DNA from: Saccharibacillus nicotianae | Lineage (GTDB): Bacteria; Bacillota; Bacilli; Paenibacillales; Paenibacillaceae | Reading direction: 5' to 3' | Length of the DNA: 64,000 nt | Assembly (NCBI RefSeq): GCF_042681745.1 | Contig: NZ_JBHUGF010000010.1 | Span: 1,922,001-1,986,000 of the forward strand | Shown: positions 1 to 7,453 of the stretch, in pieces | Position numbering within the stretch: the first letter of the stretch is position 1 | Layout of the letters: each line of letters begins with the position of its first letter | Program-made: the position numbers and the translations under genes | The notes under the pieces: generated by a model | Seen by the model: the letters and a program-made list of their open reading frames with translations, nothing else | Database searches by the model: none | What the model was told of the DNA's origin: nothing

Positions 1-85
1 GCATACTTATCGTGAAAGTGATACTTTAGCTTTATCGTTATACTAAAATGAAAGTGCTTTTTCTACATCCTATAGACATTACGAT

Positions 86-120
86 GGGCCTAACAACGGA
101 ACGACTCCGTATGGCCCTTT
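86..120. terminator. GC-rich hairpin, possible terminator
   Basis: Outer stem GGGCC (86-90) pairs with GGCCC (113-117). An inner stem ACGGA/TCCGT (96-100, 106-110) closes a 5-base loop, and TTTCT follows on the + strand. It could end a gene lying left of the window. The T-run is short, so this is uncertain. From here to 401 I see only the promoter region of the next gene. Confidence 0.35.
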
Positions 121-401
121 CTGTCTGAATCTTTTCTACTTACATAAATGACGTACTTGTCTATCTTAGAATCGATAATATTTATGAACAGATCATGTTC
201 TGTAGATGTTATCGATTTTTTGTATACAATTCTATAGTTTTCAACAAAAATGTCTAATAATAAATTGTTCCCCAATTAACTTTAAGTAATCTAGTGTAAT
301 TTAAAAAGAAATATCTTTAAAGTTATTAAATTACTGAAGTGATAGTCTGTATCAAATGTATATTATGTGATATAATAGGTTTATTAAAAGAGGTGATATA
401 G

Positions 402-755
402 ATGGATACATCAATGCTTTGTCCTCGATTCGAAAAGGGGATGCAGATTTTAAGTAAACGTTGGAATGGCTTAATTATTTATCAACTGATGGGTGGTCCT
501 CAACGCTTTTGCTCTATTCAATCGTCACTCCCGGTAAGCGGTCGTCTTTTGTCTGAACGCCTGAAGGATCTAGAGCATGAAGGAATGGTTGTTCGCCATG
601 TATACCCTGAGACGCCAGTACGGATTGAATATGAATTAACTCAAAAAGGATTGGCATTAGAATCTGTTATACGCGGTATTCAGGATTGGTCTCAATCATG
701 GGTAGAACCAGAAGCAATGGTTTTAGAAGCCGAGTATGCTCAAACTGCTAAATAA
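402..755 (+). CDS. HxlR-family winged-helix transcriptional regulator
   Basis: A 117-residue DNA-binding protein. The HxlR winged-helix domain fills residues 6-100: it starts with a Cys-Pro pair at 7-8, has a KRWN helix, an SGRLLSERLKDLE recognition helix and an EYELTQKG wing. HxlR proteins are small dimeric regulators, often sensing electrophiles or redox stress through the N-terminal Cys. Cys7 sits in the usual place, but a redox role here is inference. RBS AGAGGTGATA lies just upstream of the ATG, and a TATAAT -10 at 371-376 supplies a promoter. The nearest gene on the left is off the window, and on the right a terminator isolates it, so its target is unknown. The aldehyde dehydrogenase downstream is opposite and separate. 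Confidence 0.9.
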   Translation: MDTSMLCPRFEKGMQILSKRWNGLIIYQLMGGPQRFCSIQSSLPVSGRLLSERLKDLEHEGMVVRHVYPETPVRIEYELTQKGLALESVIRGIQDWSQSWVEPEAMVLEAEYAQTAK

Positions 756-772
756 ACAACCATGATAACGAT

Positions 773-813
773 AAAAAACATCCGCCTCCCTTGAGGAGAA
801 CGGATGTTTTTTT
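773..813 (+). terminator. Rho-independent terminator of the HxlR gene
   Basis: AACATCCG pairs with CGGATGTT, with CCTC/GAGG inside, followed by a run of seven or more T. It lies 18 bases after the HxlR stop codon. Confidence 0.85.
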
Positions 814-924
814 GTGTAATATCATCTTATACTATATACATCATCAAATCTCAATGATTATCTACTGAAGATAAACGTTCTCTTTACAATCAAAGATTAG
901 CACTATACATCATATACAGTCATA

Positions 925-1068
925 TTAGCTGATATACTGTTTTTTTCTGCCTGCTTCTTGCTTTTCTGCACTCCGAATACGAATAACAAATAAGCGTAAT
1001 AAATTGGTACGAGTATGCTCATCGGCTTCACGATTTAATTTACGGAGTATAAAACGATCTATTGACAT
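925..1068 (-). CDS. Small basic protein of unknown function (47 aa)
   Basis: A short frame translated by eye: ATG at 1068, TAA at 925. It begins MSIDRFILRKLNREADEH and ends KKQYIS. A strong AAGGAG motif sits 9 bases upstream of the ATG, which is the main reason to believe it. It is highly charged and basic, mostly predicted helical, with no signal peptide or membrane segment. I do not recognise it. It stands alone between the HxlR terminator and the aldehyde dehydrogenase terminator. Function unknown. Confidence 0.55.
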   Translation of the reverse strand: MSIDRFILRKLNREADEHTRTNLLRLFVIRIRSAEKQEAGRKKQYIS

Positions 1069-1240
1069 GCCTGCTCAACTCCTTCTCAATTCGCCAGAAG
1101 CATCGTTACCAATTACAGAGGCTATAATAAGATTATGGTAAATCTTCCGGTAAGAATTAATAACCGCATTTTATATTTTTCAAACTACGTTTATCATTTT
1201 TTTAAACGAAATATATCTATTCTTTGTCATATCATAAGTG

Positions 1241-1284
1241 AAAAAACTGCTTTACGATTCTTTAAGAATCGCAAAGCAGTTTTG
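1241..1284 (-). terminator. Terminator after the aldehyde dehydrogenase gene
   Basis: A near-perfect hairpin, AAACTGCTTT..GATTCTT paired with AAGAATC..AAAGCAGTTT. On the minus strand it ends in a T-run, 60 bases beyond the aldehyde dehydrogenase stop. The T-rich flank on both sides would let it act in both directions. Confidence 0.85.
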
Positions 1285-1346
1285 CTAATAGTATAAGTTT
1301 TTTTTAATTTTATCTTACAGAACTATCTTCTATATATCACTTTGTA

Positions 1347-2819
1347 TTAAATATTAGGAAATTCGCGGTACTGATGTTGAATACTAATCCAACGTGTACG
1401 CGTAAATTTCTCAATCGCCCATTCTCCGCCAAAGCGTCCTAGACCTGAAGATTTTTCGCCACCGAACATCACATGTGCTTCATCGTTGACAGGTTGATCG
1501 TTTACATGGATCATACCACTTTCTACTTCTTGAGCAACACGATAGCCACGTTCTAGATTGGATGTAAATACAGAACCACTTAATCCATATTCACTACTAT
1601 TCACAATGCGAATCGCATCTGCTTCGTCTTTCGCACGAATTAACAAGGCTACCGGCCCAAATAATTCATGTTGTGCTGCTGAATTTTCTGGAGATACTTC
1701 ACTCAGTACAGTTGGTTCAAGCACACTACCTTTACTTTTACCACCGTATAGCAGTTTAGCGCCTTCTTTTTGCGCATTTTCTATCACTTCAAGTAAACGA
1801 TCTACTTCTTTTTCATGAATCAATGGGCCGACTAATGTTTTGGCATCAGCAGGATCACCGAATTTGAGACCTTTTACAGTATTCGTAAATTTCTCTACAA
1901 ACGTATCATAGATAGAATGATCAATAACGATGCGGTTTAGTGCCATACAGATTTGTCCTTGATGGAAAAACTTCCCGTAGACTGCCGCTTCTACAGCTTT
2001 ATCGATATCAGCATCATCTAACACGATCATCGCATTATCTCCACCAAGTTCTAAAGCTACATCTTTTAAATGTTCGCCTGCTAATTTACCTATGCCGCGT
2101 CCTACTTCAGTAGAACCTGTAAAAGAAATCAATTTAGGAATTGGATGCTTCACAAAAGCATCTCCGATTTCGCTACCACTACCACTTACGACACTAAGTA
2201 CTCCTTTAGGCAATCCTGCTTTTTCAAAAATATCAGCAATTAGTAATCCTGCTGTAATCGGTGTATCTGAAGCCGGTTTGATCACAACACCGTTACCTAC
2301 AGCTAATGCAGGTGCTACAGAACGCATACATAAATGTAATGGAAAATTCCACGGCCCTATTACACCAATTACGCCTTTGGCTTCACGAACAACACGATTT
2401 TCTTTTCCAGGAATATCAGAACCGATCAGTTCACCTTTCATACGGTAAGGGAACGAAGAAGATTCTTCCAAAATACGTACTGTTGTCATCCATTCACGTT
2501 CTGCTTTGACATGAGTACTACCTGATTCAGCAATCAGTAAATCTACAATTTCTTCTTTACGTTCATTCATTTGTACCATTGCTTCGCGCATCACTTTGGC
2601 ACGAGCAGCCAGTGGCATTTTAGACCACTTTTTACCTTCTGTTTGTGCAGTTTTGTACGATTTATCCAAGTCGTTCTCATCAGATGAACGCCACTCTACT
2701 AATGTTTCACCTGTATATGGATTTTTATTTTGCATCATTTTGTCAGAAGAACCTTCTACCCATTCTCCAGCGATAAATTGTTTATTCCAATGTGCGTATT
2801 TCGATTGTACTAATGTCAT
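1347..2819 (-). CDS. NAD(P)-dependent aldehyde dehydrogenase (YfmT / benzaldehyde dehydrogenase type)
   Basis: A 490-residue cytosolic aldehyde dehydrogenase of normal family length, oxidising an aldehyde to the acid with NAD(P)+. All catalytic elements are visible: the GPWNFP oxyanion-hole Asn158, KPAS Lys181, the FTGSTEVGR cofactor loop at 233-241, general base Glu257 in ELGG, and nucleophile Cys291 in GQICM. From memory the sequence resembles B. subtilis YfmT, annotated as a vanillin/benzaldehyde dehydrogenase. An aromatic aldehyde is therefore a plausible but unproven substrate. The RBS AAGGAGG lies 9 bases before the ATG. It is monocistronic, with its own terminator and no catabolic partner next door, so a detoxification role is likely. 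Confidence 0.93.
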   Translation of the reverse strand: MTLVQSKYAHWNKQFIAGEWVEGSSDKMMQNKNPYTGETLVEWRSSDENDLDKSYKTAQTEGKKWSKMPLAARAKVMREAMVQMNERKEEIVDLLIAESGSTHVKAEREWMTTVRILEESSSFPYRMKGELIGSDIPGKENRVVREAKGVIGVIGPWNFPLHLCMRSVAPALAVGNGVVIKPASDTPITAGLLIADIFEKAGLPKGVLSVVSGSGSEIGDAFVKHPIPKLISFTGSTEVGRGIGKLAGEHLKDVALELGGDNAMIVLDDADIDKAVEAAVYGKFFHQGQICMALNRIVIDHSIYDTFVEKFTNTVKGLKFGDPADAKTLVGPLIHEKEVDRLLEVIENAQKEGAKLLYGGKSKGSVLEPTVLSEVSPENSAAQHELFGPVALLIRAKDEADAIRIVNSSEYGLSGSVFTSNLERGYRVAQEVESGMIHVNDQPVNDEAHVMFGGEKSSGLGRFGGEWAIEKFTRTRWISIQHQYREFPNI

Positions 2820-3073
2820 TGTTGTATCCTCCTTGATGTGTGTTATATAAGATTGTTAAACCATAAACATACACTTTTTGTTGTATTTATTATTCTATTC
2901 ATCTCATAAGAAAATTGATTTTCTTTACTACATATTTCTAATTAAATTATAAAAGTGAAATCGTAACAATTAGTTAGTATATTACTATTGTTACAATTGC
3001 TTCTCGTATTCTTTACCCTCGTATATAGATAAGCAAACATGCACACTACATTTATATATCATTATTGGTATAT

Positions 3074-3110
3074 AAAAAAAACTAGTATCATTTAAGATAG
3101 CTAGCTTTTT
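3074..3110 (-). terminator. Terminator after the methyltransferase gene
   Basis: Stem CTAGCTATC / GATACTAG with a 6-base loop, followed by T7 on the minus strand. The rest of 2820-3073 is AT-rich and shows no gene. Confidence 0.7.
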
Positions 3111-3146
3111 AGATCGATTATTTGATTTTTAAATTCATACATAATG

Positions 3147-3959
3147 CTATTCTGATTTGCGTCCGACGATAATTCCATGTGTACTCAGACCGAGTATGCT
3201 CCGTTCTCGACAAGTTTGAAGATGATAATCTAACCATATCTGGTACATGTTCTCTTCAAGATGGTCTATCGAACCATCTATCGTATGTGTGATTCCATCT
3301 GCACCCGCATGATCCACAATTTGAGCATTAGCCGCTAATACATCTTGTTCTATTTGTTCAGGTGATGTTACATACAAGTCTGTCCAAAAGCTATCTTCTG
3401 CTCCATCGTAAAATACACCTTCTTGCAATACTTTTTCCACTACAGAGGAACGTAAATAACTTTGTTCTTTGACAGCTAACATAGGAACGATCGAATATTT
3501 ATTGATATACGCGACAATCAGTATTCCACCTGGACGCAAGACACGCATACTTTCCGCAAGACAAGATGCCCGATCAGCAGCAGAAGTAAGATGATAATAA
3601 GGTCCCAGGCAAATTACCATATCAAATGATTCATTAGCGATTCCAGACAATGTAGTAGCATTTCCAATTTCAGCTTGTAACGAATCGTTCAGATGTAGTT
3701 GTAGTGATTTGGCTTGAATCTGTTCAATATGCTTAGGAGTAATATCTATCGCTTTAACTGAATGCCCTTGCTTGGCATAATGAATAGCGTATGCCCCGCT
3801 TCCTGCTCCACTATCTAAAATTGAAGATACTGGAGGTAACTGGGATAACCATGTATCTATCATATGTATAGTTGTCATATACTCGACAGCACGAGATGGG
3901 CGCTCAAATCGTGAATCTTCATTATATGATTGGTAAAACTTTGCTACTTGTTCAGACAT
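3147..3959 (-). CDS. Class I SAM-dependent methyltransferase
   Basis: A 270-residue cytosolic methyltransferase. Motif I, ILDSGAGSGAYAIHYAKQG, binds SAM around residues 50-68. It is followed by an acidic motif (VKAIDITPKHI) and motif IV FDMVICLGPYYHL, the Methyltransf_11/25 pattern seen in small-molecule methyltransferases. The frame is open further upstream to 4139, but ATG 3959 has an AAAGGAGG RBS 9 bases away and a promoter just beyond, so I start there. It is divergent from an MFS exporter, with about 160 bases of shared control region. A modify-and-export pair is possible but speculative. Substrate unknown. Confidence 0.88.
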   Translation of the reverse strand: MSEQVAKFYQSYNEDSRFERPSRAVEYMTTIHMIDTWLSQLPPVSSILDSGAGSGAYAIHYAKQGHSVKAIDITPKHIEQIQAKSLQLHLNDSLQAEIGNATTLSGIANESFDMVICLGPYYHLTSAADRASCLAESMRVLRPGGILIVAYINKYSIVPMLAVKEQSYLRSSVVEKVLQEGVFYDGAEDSFWTDLYVTSPEQIEQDVLAANAQIVDHAGADGITHTIDGSIDHLEENMYQIWLDYHLQTCRERSILGLSTHGIIVGRKSE

Positions 3960-3987
3960 CTTATTACCTCCTTTATTGATTCTATCC

Positions 3988-4016
3988 ATTATATGACAAT
4001 CTATCCTATATGATAA
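3988..4016 (-). promoter_or_regulatory. Sigma-A promoter for the methyltransferase gene
   Basis: On the minus strand: -35 TTATCA (4011-4016), a 17-base spacer and -10 TATAAT (3988-3993). It sits about 30 bases before the chosen start and supports that start. On the plus strand TTGACA at 4036-4041 may be the -35 of the divergent MFS gene, but its -10 is poor. Confidence 0.6.
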
Positions 4017-4118
4017 GTACAAATAGTAAATGATCTTGACAGCTTTTTGTAACGGTGAGAAAATAATTTTTTGTATGATTTGGAGTACACGATGTACAGT
4101 AAAGGAGTGATATAAGAT

Positions 4119-5342
4119 ATGAAAACATCTTTTTTGCAATTACGTGGTATCCATCCTCTGGCATGGACGATCATTGTAGGCACATTGTTTGGACGAATGG
4201 CAACTTCAATGAGTATTCCTTTTTTATCTATTTATCTTACTCAATCTTTAGGAGCTTCACCTACGCAGACAGGAATTACTGTAGCTGTTAGTTCATTAGT
4301 AGGCGTATTTGCTAGCTTTTACGGAGGGTATATTTCAGACCGTATTGGTCGCAAAAAAGTAATGATTTTATCAATAGCTGGTTGGAGTATTGTATTTTTT
4401 GCGTTTGCAGCTTCTAATCAAATCTGGATGTTTTTTATAGTCAACACATTAAATGGACTATGCCGCTCTTTATTTGAACCGACTTCGCGAGCATTATTAT
4501 CTGAAGTCACCCCTCAAGAGCAAAAATTATTGATTTTTAATATGCGTTATACCGCTATTAATGTCGGTGTTGTTTTTGGCCCTTTATTAGGATTGTGGTT
4601 TAGCACCAATGGATCAAGCAGTGCTTTTATAATGGCTGGATGTATCTATGTACTATATACGGTCGTACTTATGTTTCAATTTGGCAAACATCCTATACAT
4701 ATTGAATCAAATTCTACTACAGAACAACGGATTACTTTAAAAAAAGCGTTACGGGTTATTTCTCAAGATCGAATTTTTTTATACATATTGATTGGAACGA
4801 CATTCTGTGTACTAGGTTACGGTCATCTTAATTCAACGTTACCGCAATATTTAGCGTTAGTTCCTGATCTACACAATGGAGCGACATGGTTTGCGTACAT
4901 GTTAACACTGAATGCAATTACAGTTCTGGTAGTACAATATCCGCTGGTCAAATGGGCTTCACGTTTTGCTCCTGTAGTGTCATTGATTATTGGCAATATT
5001 TTTGTAGCTACAAGCTTACTATTATATGGGCTTGCCAGTACAGGTCTAGCATTTATGATCATTACTGTTATTTTTACAATCGGTGAAGTTTTGTTATTTA
5101 CGATGATGGATATGCTAATTGATCGGATAGCGAAGCCTGAATGGAAAGGAACTTATTTTGGAACGATTGGATTTAACAATTTAGGTAATGTGTGCGCCCC
5201 GATACTTGGAGGTTTTCTACTGGATGTTAAAGGCGCACAGCATAGTATGCACATATTTGTACCGCTTGCTTTGACATGTGCACTTGGTTTACCTTTTCTG
5301 ATTGCTGCTTATCGGCGTATGAATCTTTCTTATAAACATTGA
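4119..5342 (+). CDS. MFS transporter (multidrug-efflux-like)
   Basis: A 407-residue integral membrane protein with about 12 hydrophobic segments, the usual size for a drug:H+ antiporter. The loop 2-3 signature GGYISDRIGRKK is clear at residues 68-79, the classic MFS G-x-x-x-D-R-x-G-R-K/R motif. The N-terminal half carries GRMATSMSIPFLSIYL and the second half repeats the fold. AAAGGAG lies 11 bases before the ATG. It resembles MdtG/YfmO-type efflux proteins, but substrate cannot be read from sequence. Its stop lies 5 bases from the convergent next gene, with no room for a dedicated terminator between them. Confidence 0.88.
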   Translation: MKTSFLQLRGIHPLAWTIIVGTLFGRMATSMSIPFLSIYLTQSLGASPTQTGITVAVSSLVGVFASFYGGYISDRIGRKKVMILSIAGWSIVFFAFAASNQIWMFFIVNTLNGLCRSLFEPTSRALLSEVTPQEQKLLIFNMRYTAINVGVVFGPLLGLWFSTNGSSSAFIMAGCIYVLYTVVLMFQFGKHPIHIESNSTTEQRITLKKALRVISQDRIFLYILIGTTFCVLGYGHLNSTLPQYLALVPDLHNGATWFAYMLTLNAITVLVVQYPLVKWASRFAPVVSLIIGNIFVATSLLLYGLASTGLAFMIITVIFTIGEVLLFTMMDMLIDRIAKPEWKGTYFGTIGFNNLGNVCAPILGGFLLDVKGAQHSMHIFVPLALTCALGLPFLIAAYRRMNLSYKH

Positions 5343-5347
5343 TCTAA

Positions 5348-5713
5348 TTAGCGCTGAGTACGTATTTCACTAGCTACAATATCTAGAATAGAATGTTCAC
5401 CCAAGCTACTTATAAATGAGTACATCGATAGACTACTTAGCCATTCTTCGCTTACTTCCCCTTGCTCTACTTGAGCTAACAGATAATCCCGTATAGGTGC
5501 TTCTGTACGTGACCAGGGAACCGTCCGCATACCGCCTATTTCTTGTCCGGCGGAGCGGCGATCCCACACAGCCACCACTTGTTCCAATGAAAATACGATA
5601 GAGATTCCTTGTTCTGTCTGAAAGTATACTTTAACCTGCTCGGGTAAAAGAATTACTTGCTGTATGACTCCATCCATTAAAGGAATATCACCTATAAAAA
5701 TATCATTTACCAT
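5348..5713 (-). CDS. Conserved hypothetical protein (121 aa)
   Basis: A small soluble acidic protein I do not recognise. The first half alternates beta-like strands (IQQVILLPEQVKVYFQTEQGISIVFSLEQVVAVWD) and the second half is helical. There is no signal peptide, metal motif or membrane segment. The ATG has only a weak TGGAG RBS. It lies 29 bases downstream of the SDR gene on the same strand, so it is probably the last gene of that three-gene unit. Its 3' end almost touches the convergent MFS gene. Confidence 0.65.
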   Translation of the reverse strand: MVNDIFIGDIPLMDGVIQQVILLPEQVKVYFQTEQGISIVFSLEQVVAVWDRRSAGQEIGGMRTVPWSRTEAPIRDYLLAQVEQGEVSEEWLSSLSMYSFISSLGEHSILDIVASEIRTQR

Positions 5714-5742
5714 CGCTATACTCCATTCTTTCGCTACTTACT

Positions 5743-6639
5743 TTATAGATTCTGTTGTTTCGTTGCTAAAGTAATATGCTTGATCAGCTCAGGCATCCAC
5801 TCCGACAATACATAAAAGGTAAATCCAGCTTGCTTCGCTTTGGATGTATCCATAATCCATGAATCTGGCACTCCAAAAGGAGATTGTGCATCTTCATCTG
5901 TCTCGCTTTGTATAATAGCTTGTTGACCTGTACCTTGCTCTATCCACTGGATTAATTCACGCAAGCTCACTTCTCCATCAGAACGTGCATTAACAGGGCC
6001 TGTTAGATCAGAAGAAATCCCTAACCAGAATAAAAATTCAGCCGCTTCTTGCTCATGAATAAAGTTCATCTGTGCTTCAATATTGGAAATGCCTATCACT
6101 TTGCCACTTAACACACGTTCGATATGGAAATGTAGCCGTTTTGTATAATCATTAGGGCCTAACACAATAGGAAATCGTACCGCTGCTACTGGAAAATCAG
6201 CTTGTTGAAAAAAAACAGCTTCTGCTTGACGCTTGCCTTCTCCATAACTAAGCTTCGCTTCTGGATCTTTATCGATTGTATAGTGATGTGTATCTACATC
6301 CTGTTCATGCAATACGCCTTTGCCAAAATCATAAACAGACAAGCTAGACGTCAAAATATAACGCTTTGCTTTATGTTTGAAAATAGCTACCGCTTCACGC
6401 GCCTGCTGTGGTGTAAAACAAATATTATCGTACACAACATCATACTGCTGATTTCCTATGGCTTTTTCCAAAGCGACAGCATCTTCACGATCTACAACTA
6501 ATCGTTTGACCTGATCTCCAAATTCATCTTCTGTCTGACCACGAGTCAGCAACGTAACTTCAATCTGTTCTTTCAGTAAAAGTTCCACTAGGTTTTTGCC
6601 GAAAAAGCGTGTGCCTCCTAATACCAATACGTTCGTCAT
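5743..6639 (-). CDS. NAD-dependent epimerase/dehydratase family (extended SDR)
   Basis: A 298-residue Rossmann-fold protein of the extended/atypical SDR class. The N-terminal LVLGGTRFFGKNLVELLL is a GGTxFxG dinucleotide-binding loop at residues 5-12. An SSLSVYD segment follows near residue 98, where SDRs carry the catalytic Ser. The GEGKRQAE segment has Lys but lacks the usual YxxxK Tyr, as in CSP41-like atypical SDRs. The open frame extends two codons to a TTG, but ATG 6639 has AGGAGG 8 bases upstream. It follows the membrane protein gene by 12 bases, so they are cotranscribed. Substrate unknown; a nucleotide-sugar role is only a guess. Confidence 0.85.
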   Translation of the reverse strand: MTNVLVLGGTRFFGKNLVELLLKEQIEVTLLTRGQTEDEFGDQVKRLVVDREDAVALEKAIGNQQYDVVYDNICFTPQQAREAVAIFKHKAKRYILTSSLSVYDFGKGVLHEQDVDTHHYTIDKDPEAKLSYGEGKRQAEAVFFQQADFPVAAVRFPIVLGPNDYTKRLHFHIERVLSGKVIGISNIEAQMNFIHEQEAAEFLFWLGISSDLTGPVNARSDGEVSLRELIQWIEQGTGQQAIIQSETDEDAQSPFGVPDSWIMDTSKAKQAGFTFYVLSEWMPELIKHITLATKQQNL

Positions 6640-6651
6640 CAACAATTCCTC

Positions 6652-7248
6652 CTATTTGATATCTAATAGTTTGTGAGCTTTCCAGATAAACGTAGCCATT
6701 AAGATATACACAAGTAAACCAAAAACAACGTATATCACTCCTAATAATCCTGCTAACATGACCAAGCTGCCTTCACTTGTAGACGATACAAACGCACTGA
6801 TTGCTAACACTGCTAACGCCAAAATCTGATTGCATACATAAATAATCCAACGTTGATAAGATATTTTTTTGAAATCTGGCAAGTTCTGTGCTTCTGCTAT
6901 CTCTCCTATACCTTTACATACGGTATAGATGATAAACAAATCTGCAATAATCACTAATAGCGATACAATTGTCAACCACCAAGGCAAAGGTAATACATTG
7001 GCTTGACCTGGTAAAAAGATTTGAATAATCGCAAGTACAGCCGCTCCGATAGCTGCCGGTTTACCTTTAGCAAATTGCGGATTTACTTTTTCCAATTTCA
7101 TAAATCCTACAAAATACAGAACGCTTACAATTACAGTCGGCACATAATCTAACCAGATCGCTGCTAATCCTAATTTGTTCAATCCTGTAACAATGATCCC
7201 TAATATAGCTTGACCCAAAAAGGCCCAAAACAAAAACAAAATACTCAT
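6652..7248 (-). CDS. Integral membrane protein, about six TM segments
   Basis: A 198-residue hydrophobic protein with roughly six membrane helices, beginning MSILFLFWAFLGQAILGIIV. No catalytic motif is visible and I do not recognise the family. The open frame extends to 7278, but ATG 7248 has AAGGAG 6 bases upstream and is the better start. A possible promoter on the minus strand is TTGGTA, 17 bases, TAAGAT. It is the first gene of the unit with the SDR gene. It is divergent from metE, sharing a region with a conspicuous nested dyad. Confidence 0.75.
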   Translation of the reverse strand: MSILFLFWAFLGQAILGIIVTGLNKLGLAAIWLDYVPTVIVSVLYFVGFMKLEKVNPQFAKGKPAAIGAAVLAIIQIFLPGQANVLPLPWWLTIVSLLVIIADLFIIYTVCKGIGEIAEAQNLPDFKKISYQRWIIYVCNQILALAVLAISAFVSSTSEGSLVMLAGLLGVIYVVFGLLVYILMATFIWKAHKLLDIK

Positions 7249-7349
7249 ATGATTCTCCTTTTCGTTTGCCTGCTTCAAATATGTATACTCTGTCTTGCCT
7301 TTCTATCTTACCATCAAATGGCGTTCTTACCAAAAAAGCAAATCTAGCT

Positions 7350-7413
7350 ATAGCGTGTAATCATGATAGGATATAGGCAAAACGTATAACCATATCCTGC
7401 CAGAATACGCTAT
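7350..7413. promoter_or_regulatory. Nested inverted repeats upstream of metE
   Basis: An outer pair ATAGCGT (7350-7356) / ACGCTAT (7407-7413) encloses an inner pair AGGATATAGG (7368-7377) / CCATATCCT (7390-7398). AATCAT (7359-7364) can also pair with ATGATT (7413-7418). No S-box (SAM riboswitch) core is present. This could be an operator for the divergent genes or a structured metE leader. A TATGAT -10-like hexamer at 7411-7416 overlaps it. Confidence 0.4.
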
Positions 7414-7453
7414 GATTATTGTAATAAATAATCAACTTTCAGGGGGAATTATT

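Noticed and set aside
90..275. 61-aa minus-strand open frame
   Set aside because: Starts at TTG directly after an in-frame stop, has no ribosome binding site, and its sequence shows no recognisable fold.
7279..7453. SAM riboswitch (S-box) before metE
   Set aside because: None of the conserved S-box core segments can be found; only the nested dyad is present.
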